From Corallococcus sicarius (GTDB lineage: Bacteria > Myxococcota > Myxococcia > Myxococcales > Myxococcaceae): 57,510 bases of DNA. Each line of letters opens with the position of its first letter. The first letter of the stretch is position 1. The notes under the pieces were generated by a model. The model was given only the letters and a program-made list of their open reading frames with translations, ran no database searches and was not told where the DNA came from. Below, piece after piece: positions 23,479 to 38,886 of the stretch. The stretch lies in contig NZ_RAWG01000016.1 of the NCBI RefSeq assembly GCF_003611735.1, positions 1 to 57,510 of the forward strand, in the 5' to 3' direction. A program made the translations under genes and the position numbers.

Positions 23479-25161
23479 ATGCGCATCCACCGTCTCTGTC
23501 TCCTGGGTCTGTTCACGCTGATGGCCGCGTGCGGCGGAGAGACAACGCCCTCGCCCCCTCCCCAGACCTTCCTCGTGGGAGGCAGACTCAGCGGGCTGGA
23601 TGGCACGCTCACCCTCCAGCTCAACGGCCGGGAGCAGCTCACCCTCGCTGCGGATGGGCCGTTCACGTTCGAGACCCGGCTGGAGGACCGCACCGACTAC
23701 TCGGTCATCGTGACCGCGTCGCCCCCAGAGCAGGAGTGCACCGTCGAGGACGGCGCGGGAAGGGTGACCGGCGAGGACGCCGGCCCCGTGCTGGTGCAAT
23801 GCGCGGCGCGGACGTATTCGATTGGCGGCACCGTGGAGGGCCTGGCCGGGACGCTCACGCTGGGACTCGGCGATGAGACACTCCAGGTCACCGGCAACGG
23901 CCGCTTCGCCTTCAAGAGGCGGCTGCCCCGGGGCGGCGCCTACGCCGTCAGCGTGGTCTCACTGCCCACCGGCCAGCGCTGCTCCGTGAGCCGCGAGCAG
24001 GGAACGGTGGCGGGCAACGTGGAGGACCTCTTCGTCCGCTGCGTCCACTGGTACGCGCTGGACCGCTTCCAGGCGGCCCGGACCGTGGTCGGTCAGGTGG
24101 ACTTCACGAGCAACGAGCCCAACCGGGATGGCCCCGCGGGCCCTGCCACCCTGGCGGTCCCCTGGGGCAACCCGGCGCTCGCGGGCGGGCGGCTCTATGT
24201 GTCGGATCAGGGCAACCGTCGCGTCCTCGGCTTCGACGGAGTGCCCACGACGAGCGGCGCGGAGGCGATGATCGTCCTCGGCCAGCCCGACTTCGTGACC
24301 ACCAACACCGGCGCCGGACAGGCCGGGCTCTCCGGCCCCGAGGGCCTCTCCAGCGATGGGAGCCGGCTCGCGGTCACGGACCCGGACAACAGCCGCGTCC
24401 TCCTCCACGCCCCGCTCCCCGCGAGCGTGCCCACGCTCGTCGTCGGGCAGGCGGGCTTCGAGGGCGCCAGCCGCATCGACTGCGACAGCCAGACGCTCCA
24501 GGGCCCGGAGGACGTGTTCGTCGGCCACGGGAAGCTCGTCGTGGCGGACAGCGGGCACAACCGCGTCCTCGTGTGGAACACGCTCCCCACCACGAACGGA
24601 GCGCCCGCGGACCTCGTGCTCGGGCAGGGCTCCTTCACCACCTGCACCGCGAATGACGCGAACGGCGACCGGGTGCGGGACGCCGCCCCCTCCGCCGCCA
24701 CCCTGTGGACCCCCACCGGCGTGTGGACCGATGGGACCCGGCTCGCCGTGGTCGACTTCGCGAACCACCGCGTCCTCCTCTGGAACACCTTTCCCACCAC
24801 GAACGGACAGCCCGCCGATGTCGTGCTCGGCCAGCCGGGCTTCACCTCGCGGCAGCCCTCCACCTCCGCGTCCGGGATGAACGCGCCCTACTTCGTCACC
24901 TCCACCGGCCTGCAGCTCTTCGTCGCCGACAACCAGAACCACCGCGTGCTGGGTTGGAATCAACTCCCCCAGACGAACGGCACCCCGGCCGACCTCGTGC
25001 TGGGACAGGCCGACTCCAACTCCGCGCGGCAGGTCGATCCAGACACCTCCGCCCCGAGCGCCCGGAGCCTCTCGCGCCCCAGCGGCCTGCTGCTGGCGTG
25101 GCCCCACGTCGTCGTCCCGGACGCGGGTAACAACCGACTCCTCGTGTTCGAGAGTCATTGA
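23479..25161 (+). CDS. beta-propeller (NHL-repeat) lipoprotein
   Basis: 560 residues with a signal and the lipobox LMAAC (Cys18). Two ~80-residue Ig-like repeats follow (GGRLSGLDGTLTLQLNG and GGTVEGLAGTLTLGLGD, each ending in a CxxE/CxxS-type strand). From ~200 there are about six propeller blades with recurring NRRVLGF, NSRVLLH, HNRVLVWN, NHRVLLWN and NHRVLGWN strands and VLGQ spacers. NHL propellers bind proteins or glycans; here the protein should sit on the cell surface. It is a stand-alone gene, 208 bases upstream of the kinase operon. Confidence 0.85.
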   Translation: MRIHRLCLLGLFTLMAACGGETTPSPPPQTFLVGGRLSGLDGTLTLQLNGREQLTLAADGPFTFETRLEDRTDYSVIVTASPPEQECTVEDGAGRVTGEDAGPVLVQCAARTYSIGGTVEGLAGTLTLGLGDETLQVTGNGRFAFKRRLPRGGAYAVSVVSLPTGQRCSVSREQGTVAGNVEDLFVRCVHWYALDRFQAARTVVGQVDFTSNEPNRDGPAGPATLAVPWGNPALAGGRLYVSDQGNRRVLGFDGVPTTSGAEAMIVLGQPDFVTTNTGAGQAGLSGPEGLSSDGSRLAVTDPDNSRVLLHAPLPASVPTLVVGQAGFEGASRIDCDSQTLQGPEDVFVGHGKLVVADSGHNRVLVWNTLPTTNGAPADLVLGQGSFTTCTANDANGDRVRDAAPSAATLWTPTGVWTDGTRLAVVDFANHRVLLWNTFPTTNGQPADVVLGQPGFTSRQPSTSASGMNAPYFVTSTGLQLFVADNQNHRVLGWNQLPQTNGTPADLVLGQADSNSARQVDPDTSAPSARSLSRPSGLLLAWPHVVVPDAGNNRLLVFESH

Positions 25162-25369
25162 GCACTCGGCTCGCCTGCCTGCCCACCAAGGACAAACCAG
25201 ACACGCCTGCCTGGGGGGCGTGAACTATCCGCGCTTCAGTGTCCGTGTATGATTCCGGCCCGTGGTGACACGACCGGGGGGGCGCGCCCAGGATTCTTCC
25301 GTGAACCGGAACTGAGTGCCTGGGTCGCTCCCCGTGGACGTGCACGCGTCGCGGGAAGAGTGGCCGGAC

Positions 25370-28437
<3,068 letters not shown>

Positions 28438-28441
<4 letters not shown>

Positions 28442-29733
28442 GAAGCATCGTGAAGAGGGTGATGAACAGGTCCAGGGTCGCCATCGCCGTCTCGGCGGTG
28501 CTGCTGACGTCGTGGTCCCTGCCCGCCGCCGCGCAGGATCCACAGCCCACGCGGCGGACGGGCACCGTGCGGAAGTCCGGTACCGCGAAGGCGTCAGGCA
28601 CGGGGAAGACGTCCGGCGGCGCGAAGCGCGTCGGCACCTCGAAGCGGGCTGGCACCTCGAAGCAGGCCGGCACCTCGAAGCGCCGGGGCAAGTCGAAGGC
28701 TGGCATCGCACCGGAGCCCGCCCAGGACGCGCCCCTCTCCGAGTCCGTCCCCATGCCCCCGCCTCCCACGCCGCAGGCCGAGCCCAAGCAGGAGCAGGCC
28801 GGCAACGTGCTGGAGGCCACGGCGGGGCGCCCGTGGGCGGGCGGGGTGTCGAAGCAGGACCAGGATGCCGCGCTCGTGCAGTTCAGCGAGGGCAACGCCC
28901 TGCTCAAGGAGTCCATCTTCGTGCGCGCCGTGGAGAAGTACCGCCTGGCGCTCGCGCGCTGGAACCACCCGGCCATCCACTACAACCTCGCGCTGGCGCT
29001 GATGAACCTGGACCAGCCCCTGGAGGTGCACGAGCACCTCATCGCGGCGCTGCGCTACGGCCCGGAGCCGCTGGAGAAGGAGCGGTTCGAGTACGCCCGC
29101 AACTACAAGACCCTCGTGGAGAAGCAGCTCGCGCGGGTGGACATCTCCTGCGACGCGCCGGGCGCCACGGTGACGATGGACGGCAAGCCCCTCTTCGTGG
29201 CACCCGGGCGCTACGAGGGCCTGGTGCGCCCCGGCGCGCACCGCGTCGTCGCGGCACTGGAAGGCTACGTCTCCAGCGACCAGAACCGCACGCTGCTGCC
29301 CGGCGAGACCACGAAGCTTGACCTGAAGCTGTTCACCTCCGATGACCTCATCCGCTACAAGCGCCGCTGGTCCGCGGCCATGCCCTGGCTGGTGATGGGC
29401 GCGGGCGTGGCCGTGGCGGGCGGCAGCGGCTATCTCCACCTCCAGTCCCGCGACCGCTTCCGCGCCTTTGAATCCGGCATCGCCGAGTGCGGCGGCTGCG
29501 TGCCGCCGACGCAGGTCGCCGACCAGCGCTCCCAGGGCAACCTGATGCAGCGCGGAGCCTTCGCCGGGTACGCCGTGGGCGGCGCGGCACTCATCACCGG
29601 CGCGGTGCTGGCCATCCTCAATCAACCCCAGCCGTATCGCATCGACCCGGGCCAGGAGGAGGCGACGACCGTGGACGTCACCCCCCTTCTTGGCGGCGGC
29701 TCGGGCGGTGCCCTGGCCACGTTCCGTTTCTGA
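28438..29733 (+). CDS. PEGA-domain protein with signal peptide and Lys-rich repeats
   Basis: 431 residues from GTG 28438, overlapping the kinase stop; ATG 28462 is an alternative. A signal-like N-terminus ends PAAAQ. Residues ~40-85 repeat Gly-Thr-Ser-Lys-type units (GTSKRAGTSKQAGTSK). A TPR-like helical part is followed by a PEGA domain at ~236-298 (ISCDAPGATVTMDGKPLF to GETTKLDLKLF) and two membrane helices (~313-330, ~375-394). PEGA proteins commonly accompany surface-layer or signalling systems. It is translationally coupled to the kinase. Confidence 0.85.
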
Positions 29734-29744
29734 GAGGTCACCCC

Positions 29745-32417
<2,673 letters not shown>

Positions 32418-32438
32418 CCACTCCTCCCGGGCCTCAGC

Positions 32439-32460
32439 GGCCCGCCGTCCCCGGCGGGCC
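32439..32460 (+). terminator. strong GC hairpin after the DUF4215 gene
   Basis: GGCCCGCCG (32439-32447) and CGGCGGGCC (32452-32460) form a perfect 9-bp stem with a TCCC loop, 22 bases after the stop. No T-run follows, as is common for high-GC terminators. It probably ends the three-gene operon. Confidence 0.6.
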
Positions 32461-32543
32461 GTCGCTGTCCAGGGCGGTGCGGGGATGGCCAGTGAGCTTG
32501 GCCCGATTCGGTGGCTCTCCCGCACTTCGTGTGGACCGTAGGT

Positions 32544-32966
32544 TCAGACGGTGAGCAGCACGCGACGACGCAGCCGGTCGAAGCTGGCGCGGCCATACAT
32601 CTGACGCTTGAGAAGCTTGAGCTTTGTGATTTGGCCCTCGGCCTGGGCATTGCTCCAGAAAGAGGTCAGTGCAGCCCGGACGGCATCGCCGTCCTGTTCG
32701 AGTCCCTCCGCAAAGGTCTCCACCGCGCGCACTCCGCACGCGCGAGCCTCGCCCAGCCACGCTTCGAAGGACCTACAGGACTTCGTTGGCCTTGCTCCCT
32801 GTGAAACGCCTCGCGAGCGCACGAGCTCACAGAAGCGTCGAGTCAATGCGACGACACGCGCAGCTTCCTCGTCCTGCTCGATGCGCGCCAACGTCGCGGT
32901 CTCCGCGGAGGTCAGCTCGCAGGGCCTCTTCACGCACAGCCAGGCCAGTGTCAGGGGCCGGGTCAA
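32544..32966 (-). mobile_element. ISL3-family transposase remnant (C-terminal part)
   Basis: 140 codons on the minus strand ending FWSNAQAEGQITKLKLLKRQ, MYGRASFDRLRRRVLLTV. The (W)SN-Q-EGQ-x-KLKLLKRQMYGRA signature is the C-terminal catalytic region of ISL3 transposases. The N-terminal half is absent, so this is a dead fragment. Residues before ~20 may not belong. Confidence 0.8.
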
Positions 32967-33038
32967 CGGACCGCATCCGGGTCGGCCAAGCGGATCGCGA
33001 CTCCTGACCGCTCAGGGCTGGCCGCTTGCAGCCGGTTG

Positions 33039-33116
33039 CCCTCTGCCCGCGCGCAGAGGGAGGGTCAAGGGCGCAGAACCGTTCAGGTTTCGGCGTAGCC
33101 GACCCTTGACGCTCCC
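33039..33116. repeat. nested palindromes (MITE-like or paired IS ends)
   Basis: CCCTCTGC (33039-33046) and GCAGAGGG (33053-33060) form an 8-bp hairpin. Directly overlapping it, GGGAGGGTCAAGGG (33058-33071) and CCCTTGACGCTCCC (33103-33116) are inverted repeats matching at 13 of 14 positions, 31 bases apart. The GCGTCAAGG core also occurs in the IS3 ends at 7036-7051 and 11900-11914. The rest of 33117-33536 shows no gene I can support. Confidence 0.6.
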
Positions 33117-33536
33117 GAGCACGCGGGCTGGTCGGACTGATCGGGACTGCGATCCGAGGAGGTGACCCACGAGCGATCCGATGGGGCGGCCCATGACACC
33201 CTCCTCAGGCGCTCCCCGAGCGCCCTCCGCTTCGCCATGTCCATGGGCGAAGGCGGAGGGCAGGGAGTGTGCCGAGCGTCTACATGCAGCCGGCCACCTT
33301 GGCCTCGCTTCGGACTTGCAGCGCGGTTGTACTTTGGGTGTGGTCCTTCCACCGAGCACGCCTCATGCATTGCGAGTCAGCCCGGGCCGGTAGGGTTGCG
33401 ATGTAGAGACAAGTGAGGCGGTTTGAATCGCTGCGCGCCATCGGGTAGTTCAGCCTCCGCGAGGGCCGGAAGCTTTACCCATTCACGCTGTCCATCCAGC
33501 GCCCTGTGGTTGCGTTTCGAGGAGGGGGGAGTCTCC

Positions 33537-34277
33537 ATGAGTCACCTGTTACCTTTGCACGTCACCTCCCCCGAGGTGATGCTGGAACCTCTTTGGGAGA
33601 GTCGCCTGGGGCGCATCGTCGGGACGGACGGCGAAGGCCGGCCCGTGGTGGACTTCGACAGCAATCCGGTGGGCCCGCGCGTGGCACGCAAGGCCGTGCG
33701 GTTGGACGCAGAGGGAATTCAGGCTGCCGTCGAGTCACGTCAACCGGTGGAACTCCGCTTCGAGGAGGGAGACCCGCGGCTTCCCATCATCACCGCCCTG
33801 CTGCCCGTTGCTCCTCGGGCCTCACATCCGGATGCAATTCCGGGCGCGCGGGTTGAGGCCGCCGAGTCGCCCACTCACATCATCCAAGGCCGAGACGGGC
33901 TCGTGCTGCGCTGCGGGGACGCTGCCGTCACCCTGCTGCGCAACGGGAAGGTCTCCCTGCAGGGAACGTCCGTCGAGACTTCGGCGGAGGGCACCGTGCG
34001 CATCAAGGGCATGGCGGTTCAAGTCCATACGCCGGTCGCTCTGGATGCACGCGGGGGCCAGTCCGAAGCAGAAAGCCATCCAGCGGCATGTTACCGCTCT
34101 GGCGACGGCACGGCGGACATCCAGGTCATCCAAAGCAGGGAGAGCCTCGTCCTACGGTGTGGCAGGGCGCGCCTGACGCTCCTGCGCAACGGGCGAATCC
34201 TGCTGGAGGGGACCTACGTGGAGACGTGCGCTAAGGGCGTCGTCCGTCTCCAGGGCGGCTCCATCCAAATCAATTAG
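33537..34277 (+). CDS. DUF6484-type type VI secretion accessory protein with duplicated domain
   Basis: 246 residues from ATG 33537 behind a GGAGGGGGGAG purine run. The N-terminal part (LGRIVGTDGEGRPVVDFDSN to ELRFEEGDPRLPIITALL) matches the DUF6484 style seen in type VI secretion (T6SS) effector loci. Two similar C-terminal repeats follow: IIQGRDGLVLRCGDAAVTLL and VIQSRESLVLRCGRARLTLL, each with LRNGK/R and a VET strand. It is first of six plus-strand genes leading to a PAAR-like toxin. Confidence 0.7.
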   Translation: MSHLLPLHVTSPEVMLEPLWESRLGRIVGTDGEGRPVVDFDSNPVGPRVARKAVRLDAEGIQAAVESRQPVELRFEEGDPRLPIITALLPVAPRASHPDAIPGARVEAAESPTHIIQGRDGLVLRCGDAAVTLLRNGKVSLQGTSVETSAEGTVRIKGMAVQVHTPVALDARGGQSEAESHPAACYRSGDGTADIQVIQSRESLVLRCGRARLTLLRNGRILLEGTYVETCAKGVVRLQGGSIQIN

Positions 34278-34287
34278 GGGGCGTGCC

Positions 34288-35583
34288 ATGGTGTTGGAGG
34301 ACGTGCTGGAAGAGCACCTGGACGAGGCAACTTTCAGGTGGCTGCAATGGGAGCGAGCCCTGGAGGCTCCGGACTTCACCCTCTCGGACGTGGCGAGACA
34401 GGAGGAGCAGTTGGCGGCACACCTGCATGGACTGGTGCTGGGCGGCGCGGAGGCCGCCGAGTCCTTGCTCTGGCCCGCCCTGGACTCCGGAGAAGCAACG
34501 CGAATCACCGCTGCCGCCTATGCGTTGCTGGGCCAGGGACACGTCCAGGCCCTCCTCAACTTCATGGCCGGTGACGCGCTCGAGGCGAGGGCGGCTGTCC
34601 GACGCGCGGTGGAGCTGACTGCGGCCCCCAACGTGGGTGAGCACCTGTTCCCGCTTCTGAGGCGGGATGACGCCTCCCTTCAGGCCCAGCTTCTGGAGGC
34701 GATGGCCTTCCGCCACGAAGCGCCTCCTGAATTGCTTGCGGAGTACTTCCTCCACGATGAGCCGCAGGCGCGGATGGCGGCGTTACGCGCCAGCCCGCCT
34801 CTTCCCGAGGCCACCCTGCGCCGGCTCCTCCCAGGACTCCTGGAGTCCGGGCACCCGGGGATTCGCGCCGCGGCGATGGAGGCGGGCCTCACCTCGGGCG
34901 CGCGGGTGGCCTGGGAGGCCTGCCGTCAGGCGGTGCGCGCGTGCAATGCCCACACGCCCCAGGCCATGGTGCTGCTCGCCCTTTTCGGAGCCGACACCGA
35001 CACGGCCCTGCTGGTGGACATGTTGGGGGCGCGGGACATGCGCCCGCATGCCCTCTGGGCCCTGGGCTTCAGCGGGCGCCTCGGAGCCATGGAGGCCTGT
35101 CTCGCACTTCTGGAGGACCCCCTGGTGGCACGGCTGGCGGGGGAAGCCTTCTCGGCCATGACGGGCCTCCAGCTAGAGGGCCTCCATGCCCTCCCTCCCG
35201 GAGAGCAACCCGAAGGAGCGCCGCTGTCACCCGAACTCCAGGAGGACCTGGACGCCGACCTGGTGCCCAGACCCGAGGATGACCTGCCCTGGCCGTGCAT
35301 TGGTGCGGTGAGGTACTGGTGGAAGGAGGCTCGCCCTCGCTTCCATGCTGAACGACGCTACCTGAACGGCCAGCCTCTCGAGGGGCCCGTGTTACTGGAG
35401 TCCCTCACGCACGGCCCCATGCGGCGCCGGCACGTGCTGGCGCGCGAGTTGGCCATTCGCAGCAGGGGCCAGCACCGCATTCCTACCCGGGCCTTCACCC
35501 AGCGCCAGTGGGCGGCATTGGCCCAGGCCCGCGTGGCCTGCGAGCAACTGAGACTCCTGCCCCTGGAGCGCACGCTGCGCTGA
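34288..35583 (+). CDS. TIGR02270-family HEAT-like repeat protein
   Basis: 431 residues, soluble. It is built almost entirely of ~30-residue helical repeats (for example EYFLHDEPQARMAALRASPP, LLESGHPGIRAAAMEAGL, MLGARDMRPHALWALGFSGR). FEPxxxxSEAFSxMTGL-type sequence (AGEAFSAMTGLQLEG) and a late HAERRYLNGQPL segment fit TIGR02270, a family found beside DUF2169 genes in T6SS effector loci. It probably acts as an adaptor or chaperone for effector loading. Confidence 0.8.
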   Translation: MVLEDVLEEHLDEATFRWLQWERALEAPDFTLSDVARQEEQLAAHLHGLVLGGAEAAESLLWPALDSGEATRITAAAYALLGQGHVQALLNFMAGDALEARAAVRRAVELTAAPNVGEHLFPLLRRDDASLQAQLLEAMAFRHEAPPELLAEYFLHDEPQARMAALRASPPLPEATLRRLLPGLLESGHPGIRAAAMEAGLTSGARVAWEACRQAVRACNAHTPQAMVLLALFGADTDTALLVDMLGARDMRPHALWALGFSGRLGAMEACLALLEDPLVARLAGEAFSAMTGLQLEGLHALPPGEQPEGAPLSPELQEDLDADLVPRPEDDLPWPCIGAVRYWWKEARPRFHAERRYLNGQPLEGPVLLESLTHGPMRRRHVLARELAIRSRGQHRIPTRAFTQRQWAALAQARVACEQLRLLPLERTLR

Positions 35584-35596
35584 CGCGAGGACCGCC

Positions 35597-36721
35597 ATGC
35601 AAATCAGCGAGAACACCACGGGCATGTCCGCGGGCCTCACCGTGGCGACGGACGCCCAGGCCCGCGAGCACTGCGTCGTCGCCGTCAAAGGCACCTTCCT
35701 CATGGACAGCCGCGGCGAGCCCAAACTGGCGGAAGTGCAACGCCCAGTGGCGTACACGGACGAGCACCACGGGGCCCCCGAAACGACGAGCCTCCTCCGG
35801 GAGAATGACTTCGCATTGACGAAGCCCCTGGTAGACCTCCTCTTGCAGGGCCATGCCGTCGCACCCCACGGGCGCGCGACGGAAGCGATGCTGGTGCGGG
35901 TGGAGATGCCGGGCCGGCACAAGGACCTCCGCGTCACGGGGGACCGCTACTGGGACAAGGGGATGATGGGCGTGAAACCCACGCCTCCCCAACCCTTCGT
36001 CCGCATGCCCCTGCGCTATGAACTCGCCTTCGGTGGGGTAGACACCTCCCACCCGGAGCCGAAGCACCACGGTGCGGAGCTGCGCAACCCGGTCGGCAGA
36101 GGCTTCCGGCAGAACCCTCGTGCCGCGGATGCGGTGGGGACGCCGCTGCCCAACCTGGAGCACCCCCGGCACTTCCTCGACAGGTGGGAGGGGAAGACGG
36201 TGCCGGTGGGCCTGGGGCCCGTGGGCCGTGGTTGGCAGCCTCGCCTCGCCCACGCCGGCACGTATGACGAGCGCTGGCTGGCGGAGGACTACCCGTTTCT
36301 CCCTCGGGACTTCAACCCGCGCTACTTCCAGTGCGCGCCCGAGGACCAGCAACTGCCGGCCCTGCGAGGGGGTGAGGTGTTCCGGTGCCTGGGCCTGACC
36401 GAGTCCGGCCCCTGGGCAGTGACGCTGCCGCGCCTCCAGGTGCCAGTGGCTTTCCGCTTCCGCGAGTCCGACGTCAGCACGGAGGCACGCCTGGACACGG
36501 TGGTACTCGACGCGGATGCCCGCGAAGTGGTGGTGACATGGCGGGCCTCCGTGCCGCTGGGCAAGAAGCTCTCCCACCTTCGCGAGGTGCAGGTGGGCCT
36601 GCCACGCCCGAGCGTGAAGGAGGGGCCAGTGAGATACCTGCGCGGCAAGCCCTACTTTCGAGGGCTGGGTGCCCTGGTTTCCTGGAGGCAGCGCACGCGG
36701 CGGCCGGGAGGGCCGTCATGA
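35597..36721 (+). CDS. DUF2169-family T6SS effector adaptor
   Basis: 374 residues. It opens with a beta-rich domain (CVVAVKGTFLMDSRG, near LAEVQRPV), continues LLLQGHAVAPHGRATEAMLV, RYELAFGGVD and NPVGRGF, and ends in the DYPFLPRDFNPRYFQCAPEDQ block. DUF2169 proteins are chaperones or adaptors that deliver PAAR-type effectors to the VgrG spike. It is cytoplasmic, and its stop overlaps the next start (ATGA). Its presence with DUF4150 downstream identifies the locus as an effector module. Confidence 0.9.
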   Translation: MQISENTTGMSAGLTVATDAQAREHCVVAVKGTFLMDSRGEPKLAEVQRPVAYTDEHHGAPETTSLLRENDFALTKPLVDLLLQGHAVAPHGRATEAMLVRVEMPGRHKDLRVTGDRYWDKGMMGVKPTPPQPFVRMPLRYELAFGGVDTSHPEPKHHGAELRNPVGRGFRQNPRAADAVGTPLPNLEHPRHFLDRWEGKTVPVGLGPVGRGWQPRLAHAGTYDERWLAEDYPFLPRDFNPRYFQCAPEDQQLPALRGGEVFRCLGLTESGPWAVTLPRLQVPVAFRFRESDVSTEARLDTVVLDADAREVVVTWRASVPLGKKLSHLREVQVGLPRPSVKEGPVRYLRGKPYFRGLGALVSWRQRTRRPGGPS

Positions 36722-37782
36722 GCGCCGCGCCCCTGTACGTCGCCGCCGCGGGCATGGCCTGCCCACTGGGCTTGAGCGCCGAGTCGGCTGGGGCCGCCCT
36801 GCGTGCGCGGATGAACCGCTTCAAGAGGAGCCGCTACCACGACGACGACGGAGCGCCCATTGTCCTTTCGGAGGTGTCGACGCTCACCCCCGAGTTGCGG
36901 CGTGAGGAACGCGTCCTGGGACTGCTGGGCATGGCGGTGGCAACCGCCGTGAGGGGCCTGGAGGAAGTCGAGCTCGCCCAACTGCCCTTGCTGGTGGGCA
37001 CGTCAACCCCGGAGCGCCCAGGCGGTGTCCCGGAGGTGTTTCCCCGGGCACTCGAGCACCTTCAGCAGGCACACGGGCTTCGATTGGAAGGCAGCTTGTC
37101 TCGAAGCCTGGCCCTGGGGAATACGGCGGGACTCCAGGCGCTGGCCGAAGCCCGGCTCCTGCTGGCCCGTCACCCGCGGCTTCCCGGCTGCCTGGTGGCC
37201 GCGGTCGATGGCTTCATCAACGCCTCGAGTCTCGACGGACTGCTTCGGCAGGGGAGGCTGCTGCGCCCGGACAACTCGGATGGAGTGATTCCCGGGGAAG
37301 CCGCCGCCTGCCTCCTGGTGATGCGCAGTCCTCGTCGCGACGACGCATCCCCGCTGCGACTGGCGGGCCTCGGCTTTGGACAGGAGCGGGCCACGCTGCA
37401 GTCGGATGAACCGCTGCGCGGGTTGGGGCTGGCGCAGGCCTACCGGGAAGCCCTGGCCGAGGGGGGTGTGGACGTGGCCGAGGTGGACTTCCGCGTCGCT
37501 GACGCCTCCGGAGAGGGCTATGGCTTCAAGGAACTCTCCCTGGCCCTCTCTCGGCTGCTGCACACGCGCAGGGAGTCCACGCCGCTGTGGCTCTCGGCGG
37601 AGTCCCTGGGGGAGACAGGGGCGGCCTCGGGCCTGGTGGCCCTGGCCTGGGCCTCTGTAGCCATGCGCCACGGGTATGCGCCCGGCCCCCGGGCCCTCAT
37701 CTCCACGTCCGACCTGGCCGGGGGGAGAGCAGCGGCACTGTTGCGCGGTCCTGACACGTACACTCCACGAGGGATGCCCTGA
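36718..37782 (+). CDS. ketosynthase-fold protein lacking the catalytic Cys (T6SS locus)
   Basis: 354 residues with a beta-ketoacyl-synthase-like thiolase fold: YVAAAGMACPLGLSAESAGA at the start, CLVAAVDGFINASSLDGLL mid-protein, and DASGEGYGF and SLGETGAASGLVALAWA near the end where active synthases have their His motifs. At the nucleophile elbow the sequence is SLALGNTAGLQAL, without the Cys of a TAC motif. It is therefore probably non-catalytic. Such pseudo-synthases recur beside DUF2169/DUF4150 genes; the role is unknown. It overlaps the genes on both sides. Confidence 0.78.
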   Translation: MSAAPLYVAAAGMACPLGLSAESAGAALRARMNRFKRSRYHDDDGAPIVLSEVSTLTPELRREERVLGLLGMAVATAVRGLEEVELAQLPLLVGTSTPERPGGVPEVFPRALEHLQQAHGLRLEGSLSRSLALGNTAGLQALAEARLLLARHPRLPGCLVAAVDGFINASSLDGLLRQGRLLRPDNSDGVIPGEAAACLLVMRSPRRDDASPLRLAGLGFGQERATLQSDEPLRGLGLAQAYREALAEGGVDVAEVDFRVADASGEGYGFKELSLALSRLLHTRRESTPLWLSAESLGETGAASGLVALAWASVAMRHGYAPGPRALISTSDLAGGRAAALLRGPDTYTPRGMP

Positions 37783-38882
37783 TGAAGGTATTCGCCAATG
37801 GCAACGAGGTGGCCTGCGCTGACGGGGACGGGAAGGTGGTGGCGGCCTTCCCGGACGTGTGCATGAGCCCTCCCCCACCGCCAGCGGGGCCGGTGCCGGT
37901 GCCCTACCCGAACACGTCCTTCTCCCGCGACATGAAGCAGGGCAGCAAGCGTGTCACCCTCAACGGCAAGCCCATCATGTTGCGAGACCAGTCCTATTAC
38001 GCGACGTCCCCGCTGGGGAACGAGGCCGCCACCCGTAACTTCGGAGCGGGCATCATCTCCCATCAGATGACGGGGAAGACCCACTTCATCTCCTGGTCGA
38101 TGGATGTCCATTTCGAGGGCAAGAATGTCCCGAGGCATATCGACCTCACGACTTCCAATCACGGCAGCAACGCGAACAACGCCGTTCCTACCCCCAACCT
38201 CGCGCAGAGCGCCACGAGCAGTCCAGGCCAGGTCACCCTCAACGCCTGCCCGTGTTGCAACGGACCACTGCACGACAACCAGAAGGACCCGGTGACCGGA
38301 CAGCCCTTTGAGACAGTGCCGGAGATGGAGTTCTACGGGCGTATCGCGCAATACCGGATGAATCGACGTGCGGACATGCAGCGCATTCTCCAGCGGATCG
38401 AGGAGGGCAGCATGCTGATGCTCCCCTGGATGAACAATCTCGACCCGAAGTCCGGCCTTCCCGTCAAGGACAACATCATCCGCATGGGAGACGAGTGCGA
38501 GCGCGACTTCAAGAAGCTCCAGAAACTCCGACAGAAGAACCCCAACTGCCCCAACGTGCACAACCCTCCGGACCAGGGGTGCGGTGTCCATTTCAAGGTC
38601 CTGCAGCCTGGGCTGGCAGGCGAGGCGAAGCACCCCACGCGCTGGGCGCGTGCTCGGGATCGGTCAATCAAAGAATGGAAGACGAAGGGACATGAAGTTC
38701 CAGATAATGACAAGGTAAACCACAAAACCCCAGCTGATGCAGGGGGCTGTCCTTTCTCTCTACAGAACCTTGTCCCCACCGCAGTTCTCAAAGATGAGTG
38801 TCTAGAAATCGAGAACACTCAGACTCGAATTCAGAACATGCTTCCCCCCAAAAACGACGAGCGCGCCAAAGTGTTCGGGTAA
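37782..38882 (+). CDS. DUF4150 PAAR-like T6SS effector with C-terminal toxin domain
   Basis: 366 residues. The first ~130 (ANGNEVACADGDGKVVAAFP, SPPPPPAGPVPVPYPNTSFS, SKRVTLNGKPIMLRDQSYY) are the DUF4150 PAAR-like tip that caps the T6SS spike. A Cys pair (NACPCCNG) follows. The C-terminus (~245-366) has an RARDRSIKEWK helix, then DNDKVNHKTPADAGGCPFSL and NLVP, a His-rich pattern resembling HNH/GHH-type nuclease toxins. I cannot assign it firmly. The DNA becomes AT-richer from about 38640, consistent with a recently swapped toxin tip. Confidence 0.82.
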   Translation: MKVFANGNEVACADGDGKVVAAFPDVCMSPPPPPAGPVPVPYPNTSFSRDMKQGSKRVTLNGKPIMLRDQSYYATSPLGNEAATRNFGAGIISHQMTGKTHFISWSMDVHFEGKNVPRHIDLTTSNHGSNANNAVPTPNLAQSATSSPGQVTLNACPCCNGPLHDNQKDPVTGQPFETVPEMEFYGRIAQYRMNRRADMQRILQRIEEGSMLMLPWMNNLDPKSGLPVKDNIIRMGDECERDFKKLQKLRQKNPNCPNVHNPPDQGCGVHFKVLQPGLAGEAKHPTRWARARDRSIKEWKTKGHEVPDNDKVNHKTPADAGGCPFSLQNLVPTAVLKDECLEIENTQTRIQNMLPPKNDERAKVFG

Positions 38883-38886
38883 ACCC

